DNA from: Chromobacterium phragmitis
GTDB lineage: Bacteria > Pseudomonadota > Gammaproteobacteria > Burkholderiales > Chromobacteriaceae
DNA: 64,000 nt
Assembly: GCF_003325475.1 (NCBI RefSeq)
Contig: NZ_CP029495.1
Coordinates: 2,852,001 to 2,916,000, forward strand
Reading direction: 5' to 3'
Shown here: positions 51,172 to 60,008 of the stretch, piece after piece
How the letters are laid out: the number at the start of each line of letters is the position of its first letter
Position numbering within the stretch: the stretch's first letter is position 1
Position numbers and translations under genes: made by a program
The notes under the pieces: model-generated
What the model was told of the DNA's origin: nothing
Database searches by the model: none
Seen by the model: only the letters and a program-made list of their open reading frames with translations

Positions 51172-52023
51172 TCAGGCCGCTTTGCGCTTGCCGAAGAACA
51201 CCAACAGCGCCACGCCGATGACGATCATCGGCAGGCTCAGCCACTGGCCCATGCTGATCACGTCGGACTTGCCGAAAATGCCGGCGTCCGGGTTGCGGAA
51301 GTACTCGCTGACGAAGCGGGCCAGGCCGTAGCCGATCAGGAACACCGCCGACACCTTGCCGGTGGCGCGCGGCTTGGCGCTGTAGATCCACAGCGCGCCG
51401 AACAGCACGATGCCCTCGAGCGCGAACTCGTACAGCTGCGACGGGTGGCGCAGCAGGCCGCCGTACTGCATCAGCATGTTCATCAGATCGGCCGATTGCT
51501 GCGCCTCGCCGATGTCTTCCATGCGCGCCTGCGGGAACAGCATGGCCCAGGGCAGGTCCGGGCTGGCCACGCGGCCCCACAGCTCGCCGTTGATGAAGTT
51601 GCCGACGCGGCCGGCCGCCAGGCCCAGCGGCACCAGCGGCGCGACGAAGTCGGTCAGTTGCCAGAAGCCGCGGCCCACCTTGCGGCCGTAGATCGCCACC
51701 GCGATCAGCACGCCGAGGAAGCCGCCATGGAAGGACATGCCGCCTTTCCACACCATGAAGATTTCCAGCGGATGGCTGAAATAGTAGCCGGGCTGGTAGA
51801 ACAGCACTTCGCCCAGGCGGCCGCCGACCACCACGCCGACCGCGCCGTACATCAGCATGTCGTCCAACTGCGGCACGGTGAGCACGTCGTTGCCGTTTTT
51901 CAGGCGGTACTTGCCCATGGTGAGGAACAGGGCGAAGCCCAGCAGGTACATCAGGCCGTACCAATGAACGGCCAGCGGGCCCAGGTGGATGGCCACCGGA
52001 TCGAACTGAGGATGAATCAGCAT
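51172..52023 (-). CDS. lgt: Prolipoprotein diacylglyceryl transferase
   Basis: The 283-residue inner-membrane enzyme attaches diacylglycerol from phosphatidylglycerol to the lipobox Cys of prolipoproteins. Key sequences are HWYGLMYLLGF, GGRLGEVLFYQPGYY, WKGGMSFHGGFLG and the signature GRVGNFINGELWGR. HPSQLYEFALEG lies in the second half. The length fits the E. coli protein (291). It is divergent from ilvD, with about 200 bases between the starts. Confidence 0.96.
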   Translation of the reverse strand: MLIHPQFDPVAIHLGPLAVHWYGLMYLLGFALFLTMGKYRLKNGNDVLTVPQLDDMLMYGAVGVVVGGRLGEVLFYQPGYYFSHPLEIFMVWKGGMSFHGGFLGVLIAVAIYGRKVGRGFWQLTDFVAPLVPLGLAAGRVGNFINGELWGRVASPDLPWAMLFPQARMEDIGEAQQSADLMNMLMQYGGLLRHPSQLYEFALEGIVLFGALWIYSAKPRATGKVSAVFLIGYGLARFVSEYFRNPDAGIFGKSDVISMGQWLSLPMIVIGVALLVFFGKRKAA

Positions 52024-52220
52024 TTGTCAGTGATGTGCGTTTGCGGTAAAAGAAATGTGACGAGATTATACGGAAAGCGTTCCCCGCCGTCGCGCCGCTC
52101 ACCCGCGGCGCTGCGGCACCCTGGTTGGTCCACCCGGCACCCGCGGACCGACCGCCGCCAGCTTACCCTGCTGGCGTGACGGAACGACGACCGGTTTTGC
52201 TTACAGATCAAGGACGCACC

Positions 52221-54077
52221 ATGCCTCAATACCGATCCCGCACCTCCACCGCCGGCCGCAACATGGCGGGTGCCCGCGCGCTGTGGCGCGCCACCGGAAT
52301 GACCGACGCCGATTTCGGCAAGCCCATCATCGCCATCGCCAACTCCTTCACCCAGTTCGTGCCGGGCCACGTGCACCTGCAGAATATGGGCCAGTTGGTG
52401 GCGAGAGAGATAGAAAAAGCCGGCGGCGTCGCCAAGGAATTCAACACCATCGCCATCGACGACGGCATCGCCATGGGCCACGGCGGCATGCTGTACAGCC
52501 TGCCCAGCCGCGACCTGATCGCCGACAGCGTGGAATATATGGTCAACGCCCACTGCGCCGACGCGCTGGTGTGCATCTCCAACTGCGACAAGATCACCCC
52601 CGGCATGCTGATGGCGGCGATGCGTCTGAACATCCCGGTGGTATTCGTGTCCGGCGGACCGATGGAAGCCGGCAAGGTGCAGTGGGGCAACGAGGTGCGC
52701 AAGCTGGATCTGGTGGACGCGATGGTGGAGGCCGCCAACAGCGCGGTGTCCGACGCCGACGTCGACCGCGTCGAGCGTTCCGCCTGTCCCACTTGCGGCT
52801 CCTGCTCCGGCATGTTCACGGCCAACTCGATGAATTGCCTGACCGAGGCGCTGGGCTTGTCGCTGCCCGGCAACGGCAGCCTGGTGGCCACCCATGCCGA
52901 CCGCAAGGAACTGTTTTTGAAAGCTGGCCGCCTGATCGTGGAACTGGCCAAGCGCCATTACGAGGGCGAGGACTTCTCCATCCTGCCGCGCGGCATCGCC
53001 ACCAAACAGGCTTTCGAGAACGCGATGAGCCTGGACGTGGCCATGGGCGGCTCCACCAATACCGTGCTGCATCTGCTGGCCGCCGCCAGCGAGGCGGGCG
53101 TGGACTTCAAGATGGCCGACATCGACCGCATCAGCCGCGGCGTGCCCTGTCTGTCCAAGGTGGCGCCAGCGACGCAGAAATACCATATGGAGGACGTGCA
53201 TCGCGCCGGCGGCGTGATCGGCATCCTGGCCGAGCTGGACCGCGCCGGTCTGATCCACCGCGACGTCGCCACGGTGCACAGCCCGACGCTGGGTTCGGCG
53301 CTGGAGCAGTGGGACGTGATGCGCCACGGCGAGGGCAGCGAGCCGCACCGCCTGTTCCGCGCGGCGCCGGGCGGGGTGGCCACCACCATCGCCTTCAGCC
53401 AGAGCATGCGCTACCCGACGCTGGACGACGACCGCGCCGATGGCTGCATCCGCGATAAGGCCCATGCCTACTCGCAGGACGGCGGCCTGGCGGTGCTGTA
53501 CGGCAATATCGCCGAGCGCGGCTGCATCGTGAAGACGGCTGGCGTTGACGAGTCCATCCTCAAATTCACTGGCCGCGCCCGCATCTTCGAAAGCCAGGAC
53601 GCGGCGGTGGAGGGCATCCTGGCCGACCAGATCGTCGCCGGCGACATCGTCATCATCCGCTACGAAGGCCCCAAGGGCGGTCCGGGCATGCAGGAGATGC
53701 TGTACCCGACGTCCTATCTGAAGTCCAAGGGCCTGGGCAAGGCCTGCGCGCTGCTGACCGACGGCCGCTTCTCCGGCGGCACCTCCGGACTCTCCATCGG
53801 CCACGCGTCGCCGGAAGCGGCCGAAGGCGGCGCGATCGGCCTGGCGCAAGAGGGCGACACGGTGGAGATCGACATCCCCAAGCGCCGAATCCACTTGGCG
53901 GTGTCAGACGAGGAGCTGGCCAAGCGCCGTACCGCGATGGACGCCAGGGGCCGCGACGCCTGGATGCCGGTCGGCCGAGAACGCGCGGTCAGCCCGGCCT
54001 TGCGCGCCTACGCGGCGATGACCACCAGCGCCGACACCGGCGCGGTGCGCGATGTGTCTCAAGTCGAACGCAAATAA
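52221..54077 (+). CDS. ilvD: Dihydroxy-acid dehydratase
   Basis: The 618-residue Fe-S enzyme makes 2-keto acids for valine, isoleucine and CoA synthesis. Cluster cysteines appear in SNCDKITPG (about residue 122) and CPTCGSCSGMFTANSMNCL (about residue 190). C-terminal DGRFSGGTSGLSIGHASPEA is the IlvD/Edd signature, and the length equals E. coli IlvD (616). AAGGA precedes the ATG at 52221. No other ilv gene is nearby. An upstream extension of 32 codons is not supported. Confidence 0.96.
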   Translation: MPQYRSRTSTAGRNMAGARALWRATGMTDADFGKPIIAIANSFTQFVPGHVHLQNMGQLVAREIEKAGGVAKEFNTIAIDDGIAMGHGGMLYSLPSRDLIADSVEYMVNAHCADALVCISNCDKITPGMLMAAMRLNIPVVFVSGGPMEAGKVQWGNEVRKLDLVDAMVEAANSAVSDADVDRVERSACPTCGSCSGMFTANSMNCLTEALGLSLPGNGSLVATHADRKELFLKAGRLIVELAKRHYEGEDFSILPRGIATKQAFENAMSLDVAMGGSTNTVLHLLAAASEAGVDFKMADIDRISRGVPCLSKVAPATQKYHMEDVHRAGGVIGILAELDRAGLIHRDVATVHSPTLGSALEQWDVMRHGEGSEPHRLFRAAPGGVATTIAFSQSMRYPTLDDDRADGCIRDKAHAYSQDGGLAVLYGNIAERGCIVKTAGVDESILKFTGRARIFESQDAAVEGILADQIVAGDIVIIRYEGPKGGPGMQEMLYPTSYLKSKGLGKACALLTDGRFSGGTSGLSIGHASPEAAEGGAIGLAQEGDTVEIDIPKRRIHLAVSDEELAKRRTAMDARGRDAWMPVGRERAVSPALRAYAAMTTSADTGAVRDVSQVERK

Positions 54078-54082
54078 AAAAG

Positions 54083-54132
54083 TAGGGTGCGTCACCCCGC
54101 CAGGGGCGACGCACCTAAGGCGACGCACCTAA
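54083..54132. repeat. Palindrome plus tandem 14-base repeat after ilvD (REP-like)
   Basis: GGTGCGTC (54086-54093) and GACGCACC (54108-54115) form an inverted repeat. The 14-base unit GGCGACGCACCTAA occurs twice in perfect tandem (54105-54118 and 54119-54132). This looks like a REP-type extragenic element with a duplicated arm. Only one locus is visible in this window. Confidence 0.6.
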
Positions 54133-54136
54133 TAGC

Positions 54137-54167
54137 AAGGGGAGGCCGAGCGCCTCCCCTTTTTTTG
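54137..54167 (+). terminator. Terminator of ilvD
   Basis: AAGGGGAGGC / GCCTCCCCTT stem with a 5-base loop and a run of seven or more T. Confidence 0.9.
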
Positions 54168-54235
54168 TTCCAGGCGGGCCTGAAAATTTCGCCGCTGTCC
54201 CGTTCGGGACGGTGGAATTTTCGGGCCTGGCTGTG

Positions 54236-54556
54236 TTAGACGGTGGACAAGGTCACCACCGCCGCCGCGACGATGCCGATGCCGGCCCAGCCTATCGGCT
54301 TCAGCTTTTGCTTGTACAGCAGGCGGCCGCCGATGGCGGTGCCGAGAATGCCGATGGAGCCCCACAAGGCGTAGGCGATGGCCAGATCCATGCCTTTCAC
54401 CGCTTGGCCCAGCAGCGCGAAGGCCAGCCACACCAGCAGAATGGCGCCTATGCCCCAGGCGCGGCGGCGGAAGCCATCGGATTTTTCCAGCATCAGGTTG
54501 GCGCCCACTTCTATCAGGGCGGAAGCCAGCACGAATAACAGGTAAACGGTTTTCAT
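54236..54556 (-). CDS. mdtI: SMR-family transporter subunit (MdtI-like)
   Basis: The 106-residue protein has four membrane segments and the SMR conserved Glu in ALIEVGANLMLEKSDG of the first helix, plus AYALWGSIGILGTAIGG. It overlaps the preceding SMR gene by 4 bases, the paired arrangement of MdtJ-MdtI, which exports spermidine in E. coli as a heterodimer. The substrate here is inferred only from that similarity. Confidence 0.86.
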   Translation of the reverse strand: MKTVYLLFVLASALIEVGANLMLEKSDGFRRRAWGIGAILLVWLAFALLGQAVKGMDLAIAYALWGSIGILGTAIGGRLLYKQKLKPIGWAGIGIVAAAVVTLSTV

Positions 54557-54921
54557 GCCGCGGCCTCCTCTTCATGGGTTTCGCCCATCGTCACGCAGAC
54601 CAGGCCCAGCAGCGCGAGGCCCAGGCCAAGCACTTCCTGCGGCACCAGCTTTTCGCCGAACAGCCAGACGCTGACCGCTGTCAGGCCGACCAGGCCCAAA
54701 CCTTCCCATACCGCGTAGGCGACGCCGACCGAGATCGCGCGCAGCGCGAGGGACAGCAGGTAGTAGGACAGCGCCAGCGCCAGCGACATCCAGACATAGC
54801 CCAGATAGCCGCCGCTGCGGGCGGCGACCGCCATGAACGAGGTGCCGACGATTTCACAGACGATGGCCGCCATCAGGATCAGCCAGGCAACGAGCAAAGG
54901 AGAGAAGAATTTTTTACACAT
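54553..54921 (-). CDS. mdtJ: SMR-family transporter subunit (MdtJ-like)
   Basis: The 122-residue protein (E. coli MdtJ has 121) has four membrane helices and the SMR Glu in VCEIVGTSFMAVAARSGG, followed by GVAYAVWEGLGLVGLTAVS. The ATG at 54919-54921 gives the family length; the frame is open upstream without support. A hairpin with arms of about 9 bases sits in the leader at 54964-54987 and could influence expression. Confidence 0.86.
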   Translation of the reverse strand: MCKKFFSPLLVAWLILMAAIVCEIVGTSFMAVAARSGGYLGYVWMSLALALSYYLLSLALRAISVGVAYAVWEGLGLVGLTAVSVWLFGEKLVPQEVLGLGLALLGLVCVTMGETHEEEAAA

Positions 54922-54963
54922 AGTGTTGAATAAAATAAACAAGACAGGGGTAGGACCTTGACC

Positions 54964-54987
54964 ATATGGCGGGAGTTCCCCGCATAT
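54964..54987 (-). repeat. Hairpin in the mdtJI leader
   Basis: ATATGCGGG pairs with CCCGCCATAT (one bulge) around a 5-base loop, about 43 bases before the mdtJ start. It has no T run. No known riboswitch consensus is recognised. Confidence 0.45.
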
Positions 54988-55086
54988 CGCGTTACTGGAT
55001 TGGCATATGGGTGAAAATCGGCGAATTTTCTTAAAAATGGGATGCAAAAAAGCCGCCTGGAGGCGGCTTGGCCGATGCGAGGGGCG

Positions 55087-56181
55087 TCAGTCGTCCCGCA
55101 GCAGGGTTTCGCCGTCCTGCTGTGTGAGCTGAAAGGTTTTCAGCGGCCGGTGGCGGCGGATTCGCTCGGCCAGTTCCGGCGAGTGGCTGGTCACCCACAG
55201 CTGGCTGTGACGGCTAGCCTCGGCGATCAGCCGCGCCAGCGCCGGCAGCAAGGCCGGGTGCAGGCTGTTTTCCGGTTCGTTCAAGGCCATGAAAGCGGGC
55301 GGCCGGGGGCTGAGCAGCGCCACCGCCAGGCACAGAAAGCGCAGCGTGCCGTCGGACAGCTCGGCGGCCTCCAGCGGCCGCAGCAGGCCATCGCGCTGCA
55401 TCAGCATCTGGAAGCGGCCTTGCTGGGTATCCACCAGGAAGCGGCAATCGGGGAAGGCGTCGGCCAGCATGCTGTCCAGCAGCTCATGGTCGCCGATCTC
55501 GACGATGGTCTGGAACGCGGCGGCCAGGTTGGCGCCGTCGTGCGCCAGCACCGGCGAACGGATGCCGACCTGGGGCGCGCGCAAGGGCGAGCCGGGCCAG
55601 ACGGCGAACTCGTGGTAGAAGCGCCAGTTGCGCAGCGTCTCGCGGACCTGAGACAGTTCCGGGTAGCGATGCGGCTCGGCCAACTGGCCGAAGAGGGACT
55701 CCTCGGCGCGCAGGCTGGCCGGGTAGCTGTTCCGCTCGCCTTCCACGCCGCAGAGAAAGGCGGCCTGGTTGCGGCGCTCCAGCAGCAGCGTGGATGGCCG
55801 CCGGCCGCGCCCGGCCAGCCACAGGCTTTCCTCCTTCACCAGCGGGTCCAGCGAGAACAGGCTCAGGCTGGGCTCCGGGTAGCCCAGCTGCAGTTCGTAG
55901 TCGTAGTCGTCCAGGCGAGCGGACAGGATCATCCGCTTCGGCGCGCGCGCCTTGTCGCCGCGGCGGGCGCCGCCGGCCCACATGGCCTTCTGTACGCCGC
56001 CTTCCTCCGCCAGCGCGGCGGACAAGCGGCCTTCTGCGGCGGCGTGCAGCAGGTGAATGGCTTTGTATAGATTGGATTTGCCGCAGCCATTGGCGCCGAC
56101 GACGATATTGAGCGCGTCAAGCCCCAGCGTCAGTTTGCGTATCGAGCGGAAGCCGGCGAGGCTGAAGCTGTGTATCGGCAT
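55087..56181 (-). CDS. RecF/SMC-like AAA ATPase (COG4637 type)
   Basis: The 364-residue ABC-class ATPase has Walker A VVGANGCGKSNLYKAI near residue 27, signature-like AELSDGTLRFLCLA, Walker B PAFMALNEPENSLHP and the downstream switch VTSHSPELAERI. The body is that of single-polypeptide RecF-like ATPases without TOPRIM or nuclease domains. Many are associated with defence or repair, but no partner gene sits beside it. The ATG at 56181 starts right at the first strand (MPIHSFSLAGFRS). Confidence 0.85.
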   Translation of the reverse strand: MPIHSFSLAGFRSIRKLTLGLDALNIVVGANGCGKSNLYKAIHLLHAAAEGRLSAALAEEGGVQKAMWAGGARRGDKARAPKRMILSARLDDYDYELQLGYPEPSLSLFSLDPLVKEESLWLAGRGRRPSTLLLERRNQAAFLCGVEGERNSYPASLRAEESLFGQLAEPHRYPELSQVRETLRNWRFYHEFAVWPGSPLRAPQVGIRSPVLAHDGANLAAAFQTIVEIGDHELLDSMLADAFPDCRFLVDTQQGRFQMLMQRDGLLRPLEAAELSDGTLRFLCLAVALLSPRPPAFMALNEPENSLHPALLPALARLIAEASRHSQLWVTSHSPELAERIRRHRPLKTFQLTQQDGETLLRDD

Positions 56182-57021
56182 GGAATTCGGGTGGGAGAAA
56201 AGAAGATCAGACTCTGTTCGCGGCGGCGGGTTCCGGCGCGAGACGCGGGCCGATGAAGCGAGCATGCCTTGAGCGGGGGCTTGTGAAAATGGCCGAGGAC
56301 TCAATATGAGAAGGTATTGATCATTGTCATAATTAAGCAGCTCGACCCTGTTAGCATATAACTTCGCTGTCAGACGGCAGGCAAGCCGTCAAGCTCGCCC
56401 GGGCCGATATTCAGCGTTCCGCCCCCTGTTTTCTCTCCTGAATTGGTTCGTTTCGTGAAGAAACGAACAATTACATCCGATGTAGGTTCGTTTTGTTTCG
56501 TAAGTGAAATATTCATGAAATTCATATGGAATGAATATATCTTCATGTAAATCCCAATGTAATTTTTATGGACTGCATTCGACGGACCTGGCAGCGCGAG
56601 GTTCGCGTGGCGGCGGCCATGGGGCCAGGCGCGGAGGGCGGCGTGGTTGTGTGACGGAATGTCCGTAGCGCAATGTTTTTTAATAGTTTTGGAGAGGGTC
56701 TGGCGGGAGAGGGCAAAAAAAATGCGCGGTGCCTTGCGGCCCGCGCCAAGTCTACAAAGGAGAAATAGAGGAGAAACTATCAAGAAGCAATTGCTGCATC
56801 TCAACGAGAACGGATTATCCGGATTGCGGTACCGAGTGTCAACATGTGCGTTTTCGAAAATGTCGAGAAATGTAAGTTTTTGTCGCTCCTTGATACATCG
56901 CGTTTTGAAACCCCTTATTTTTCGGGGCCTCAGCGCGTTGGCATGCGGCATAGACGGCCGCGCAAGTTCGTGGCGGCTGTGCCACAATAGGCGTTTTCGA
57001 TAGTTGCAGGATGTCAGCACC
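56182..57021. other. 840-base AT-rich intergenic region
   Basis: No convincing gene is seen. A 9-base inverted repeat, GTTCGTTTC-GTGAA-GAAACGAAC, occupies 56446-56468, and a third related half-site (GGTTCGTTTTGTTTCG) lies near 56485-56500. GACGGC...GCCGTC forms another hairpin at 56373-56390. A long leftward open frame (56370-57086) has unconvincing composition. The AT content suggests either a strongly regulated promoter region or acquired DNA. Confidence 0.5.
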
Positions 57022-58086
57022 ATGGACGCCGTCCGCCATATTCTTCCCGATCCGCGCCAATACCACCCCCAAGTCGCATTGACCAACCGGCTGATCCATC
57101 ATGCGCAAGCGGCGCTGGACGCGCCGACTGCGGACGACCGCGAAATGTGGAAGCAAGCGCTGGTGGGCGCGATGGACGAGATGCTGCAGCGCGAAGAGCT
57201 GTTGTCGATCTCGGTGGCGTTGGCGATGGTGCCGTCGCAGGCCTGCTACCAAGTGGTGTGGGACGCGTTGCGGCAGACGGTGGAGGGCGGCGACGCCAAG
57301 ACGGCGCTGTTCGCGCTGCCGCTGGTATTGGTGGCCGGCAGCCGCGATCAGACGACGCTGCCAGGCGAAATCGCCGACATCGATGGACTGAACGCCTTGT
57401 TGCGCCAGCACGGCGTGCTGGGCGGCGACGCGGCTCTCGGCGGCGCGCTGTTGCATCCGGACAGCCTGATCGGCTTGGACGCGGCCAAGCTGTACCGCAT
57501 GTCGCGCCAGGATGGCGCGCGCGCGGCGTTGCCGGACCTGCCGGCGCCGGTCACGGTGAAGGAGGAGGGCGTGTTTCTGCGCTACTTGCTGGGCGCGGCG
57601 ACGCTGGAGGGCGGAGAGCCGCCGGTGAGGCTGGGCGGCTCGGTCGGCGCCTGGGGCATGCCGGTGATGAAGTTACTGGGCGAGCAACTGAAAGCCGACG
57701 GCGTCACGCTGTTCCCCATCGCCCGGCCACCGCTGCCGGCGATGCAAGCGCTGGTGGCGGGCAACTTCTCCCGTTTCGAGGTGGCGCTGCAGGTTTTCGC
57801 CAGCAGCCAGATCCGCCGCCTGCGGGAGCTGGACAAGGAGCCGGTGGCCATTCTGTCCGCCCACGACAACGGCGAGCTGCATTTCACCCTGTCGGCCAAG
57901 GACGATGATCGAAATTGGGAGGGCTTCGTCTGGCCGCTGGCGTCGCTGGACAACGTCAAGCTGATCGAAGAGAACTTCCGCGAGCTGATGCGCGAGTGCC
58001 ATGTGCGCGACGTGCATGTGCTGGCGGCGCTGCAGCAGGAGAGCCGAGACGGCATTCCGCTGTTCTTCACCGCCGACGATCTATAA
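57022..58086 (+). CDS. Unrecognised cytosolic protein (354 residues)
   Basis: I do not recognise this family. The protein begins MDAVRHILPDPRQYHPQ, has no signal peptide or membrane segment, is rich in Ala and Leu and probably helical in the first half. It ends with a mixed alpha/beta part (ILSAHDNGELHFTLSAKDDD and a C-terminal RDGIPLFFTADDL). Codon bias matches neighbours, so it is a real, resident gene. CAGGA lies 11 bases before the ATG. It is alone in its transcription unit, preceded by the AT-rich region and followed by a terminator. Confidence 0.75.
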   Translation: MDAVRHILPDPRQYHPQVALTNRLIHHAQAALDAPTADDREMWKQALVGAMDEMLQREELLSISVALAMVPSQACYQVVWDALRQTVEGGDAKTALFALPLVLVAGSRDQTTLPGEIADIDGLNALLRQHGVLGGDAALGGALLHPDSLIGLDAAKLYRMSRQDGARAALPDLPAPVTVKEEGVFLRYLLGAATLEGGEPPVRLGGSVGAWGMPVMKLLGEQLKADGVTLFPIARPPLPAMQALVAGNFSRFEVALQVFASSQIRRLRELDKEPVAILSAHDNGELHFTLSAKDDDRNWEGFVWPLASLDNVKLIEENFRELMRECHVRDVHVLAALQQESRDGIPLFFTADDL

Positions 58087-58106
58087 GCGTCTGCGCCGCG
58101 CCGTCC

Positions 58107-58136
58107 AAGCCCCGCCGAGAGCGGGGCTTTTCGTTT
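58107..58136 (+). terminator. Terminator of the 354-residue protein gene
   Basis: AAGCCCCGC / GCGGGGCTT stem with a 5-base loop and TTCGTTTC after it. It separates this gene from the convergent LysR gene. Confidence 0.82.
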
Positions 58137-59056
58137 CATCCCCCTGCCCGCGCCCAGGGCGAACCGGCCAGACGCTGGGCCAGGTAGTCGATCAAGGCCT
58201 GCACCCGCGCCGGGCGGCCGCGTCCCGGCGGGGTCAGGATGTAGAGCGCGATGGAGTCGACCCGCCAATCCGGCAGCGCCGTTTCCAGCAGGCCGGCTTG
58301 CAGATCCTGCCAAGCCAGGAATTCCGGCTGCAGGGCCAGCCCCAACCCGGCCCGCAGTGCCGGAGCCAGCGCGTCGGCGTTGTTGACGCGCAGCGGCGCG
58401 CGCATTTCCAGCGCGAATTCGCCTTCGTCGGAGTGGCGAAAGCGCCAGAAGCGACCGTCTTGCGAATGGCTGTACTGCAAGGCGCGGTGGCCTGCCAGCT
58501 CGGACGGATGGACGGGCCGGCCATGGCGCGCGAAGTAGGACGGCGCGCCCACCAGCAGGATGCGCACCGCGCACAGTCTGCGCGCCAGCAGGCTGGAATC
58601 GGCCGGGGAGGCGATGCGCAGCGCCAGGTCGATCTTGTTGGCGACCAAGTCCACTTGTTCGTCGCTGAAGTGCAGGTCGAGCTCCACCTCGGGGTGGCGC
58701 TCCATGAAATCCGGCAACAGCGGCGCAAGGTGGGACAGGCCGAAGGACATCGGCGCGGCCATGCGCACCCGGCCGCGCAAGGCGCTGGATTGTTCGGCGA
58801 TGTCGGCTTCCACGGCTTCGCCTTCGGCCAGGATGCGGGCGGCCCGCTCCAAGGCAGCGTCGCCGGCCTCGGTCAGCGATAGCCGGCGCGAGGTGCGATG
58901 CAGCAGCACGGTCTTCATTCTCGCTTCCAGGCGTGATATCGCCTTGGACACCGTGGCCTGGGATAGGCCCAGTTCGTCGGCGGCGCGGGCGAAGGCGCCG
59001 CATTCGGCCACCTTGGCGAAAATGGCCCAGGCTTCCAGATCGGGCAGTCGTTTCAT
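58136..59056 (-). CDS. LysR-family transcriptional regulator
   Basis: The 306-residue protein has an N-terminal winged helix-turn-helix (FARAADELGLSQATVSKAISRLEARMKTVLLHRTSRRLSLTEAG, quoted here as the region of residues 21-64 in pieces) and a C-terminal effector-binding domain of the CrgA/DmlR-like subgroup. It is divergent from the pirin operon, with 166 bases between starts, and so probably controls it. The inducer is unknown. Confidence 0.9.
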   Translation of the reverse strand: MKRLPDLEAWAIFAKVAECGAFARAADELGLSQATVSKAISRLEARMKTVLLHRTSRRLSLTEAGDAALERAARILAEGEAVEADIAEQSSALRGRVRMAAPMSFGLSHLAPLLPDFMERHPEVELDLHFSDEQVDLVANKIDLALRIASPADSSLLARRLCAVRILLVGAPSYFARHGRPVHPSELAGHRALQYSHSQDGRFWRFRHSDEGEFALEMRAPLRVNNADALAPALRAGLGLALQPEFLAWQDLQAGLLETALPDWRVDSIALYILTPPGRGRPARVQALIDYLAQRLAGSPWARAGG

Positions 59057-59091
59057 GCAGGCTCCGCGAGGGGAATCATTCCAATTCTATC

Positions 59092-59118
59092 ATCATGTCA
59101 AGAAGGGATTGGCATGAT
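59092..59118. promoter_or_regulatory. Inverted repeat in the LysR/pirin intergenic region
   Basis: ATCATG and CATGAT are separated by 15 bases between the divergent genes, resembling a LysR-type recognition site. Assignment is inferred from position and symmetry. Confidence 0.4.
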
Positions 59119-59222
59119 CATCTCAATAATGGAAATCATGGTATTCGATATATTCCGTTAACATGAAAGCGGCGGCTGTTTATAGTGGCTGCATCACGAT
59201 TCGAGAGCAGCAGGAGAGCGCC

Positions 59223-59921
59223 ATGATCGAACGCCGTCACTTCGCCAGCCTGGGCGCCGCCCAGCATGGCTGGCTGGATGCCAAGCACCATTTTTCCTTC
59301 GCCGATTACCGCGACGCCGAGCGCATGCGCTGGGGGCGGCTGCGGGTGTGGAACGACGACACCATCGCCGCCGGCGCCGGTTTCGATCCGCATCCGCACG
59401 CCGACATGGAAATCATCACCTATGTCCGCGAAGGCGCGATCAGTCATGCCGACAGCCTGGGCAACCGCGGCCGCACCGAGGCCGGCGATGTGCAGGTGAT
59501 GAGCGCCGGCAGCGGCATCGTCCATTCCGAATACAACCTGGAGCCGGTCGCCACCCGCATTTTCCAGATCTGGATTTATCCGGACCGCCACGGCGGCGAG
59601 CCGTCTTGGGGCAACAAGCCTTTTCCCAAGATTGACCGTTCCGGCGCTTTCGTCGCGCTGGCCAGCGGCATGGGCGACGAAGACGCTCTGCCCATCCGCG
59701 CCGATGCCCGCGTGCTGGGCGCCACGCTGAAGGCGGGCGAGCGCGCGGATTATCGTTTCGGCGAGGGGCGGCGCGGCTACCTGGTGTTGTCCAGCGGCGC
59801 GGCGCAGGCGAACGGCGTCGCGCTGCAAGCCGGAGACGGCGCGGCCATCGCCGGCGAAGAAACAATCCAGGTATTGGCCAGCGAGGACGCCGAACTGATC
59901 CTGGTGGACACCCGCGAGTGA
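59223..59921 (+). CDS. Pirin-family protein (YhhW-like)
   Basis: The 232-residue bicupin has the metal-binding cupin motifs FDPHPHADMEIITYV (His, His, Glu) and SAGSGIVHSEYN (His). This pattern is shared by YhhW, a pirin homologue with quercetin 2,3-dioxygenase activity. The physiological substrate is uncertain. GGAGAG lies 4-8 bases before the ATG. It is the first gene of an operon with an isochorismatase-type hydrolase and an amidohydrolase. Confidence 0.9.
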   Translation: MIERRHFASLGAAQHGWLDAKHHFSFADYRDAERMRWGRLRVWNDDTIAAGAGFDPHPHADMEIITYVREGAISHADSLGNRGRTEAGDVQVMSAGSGIVHSEYNLEPVATRIFQIWIYPDRHGGEPSWGNKPFPKIDRSGAFVALASGMGDEDALPIRADARVLGATLKAGERADYRFGEGRRGYLVLSSGAAQANGVALQAGDGAAIAGEETIQVLASEDAELILVDTRE

Positions 59922-60008
59922 GCCGGCGCTGGCGGCGGGCCGGCGGCCCTCAGCGCCAGCCGCGATGGACGCAGGCCGCCGCCGCCCGAATCATTGGAGA
60001 GTTCCACG

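Noticed and set aside
54922..55047. Possible guanidine riboswitch before the SMR genes
   Set aside because: SMR genes often have such switches, but I found neither paired hairpins with ACGR loops (guanidine-II) nor a guanidine-III pseudoknot. Only one plain hairpin is present.
56370..57086. 238-codon leftward open frame in the AT-rich region
   Set aside because: Crosses into the start of the rightward gene at 57022, has no ribosome site, and its residue pattern looks random. I kept the region as intergenic.
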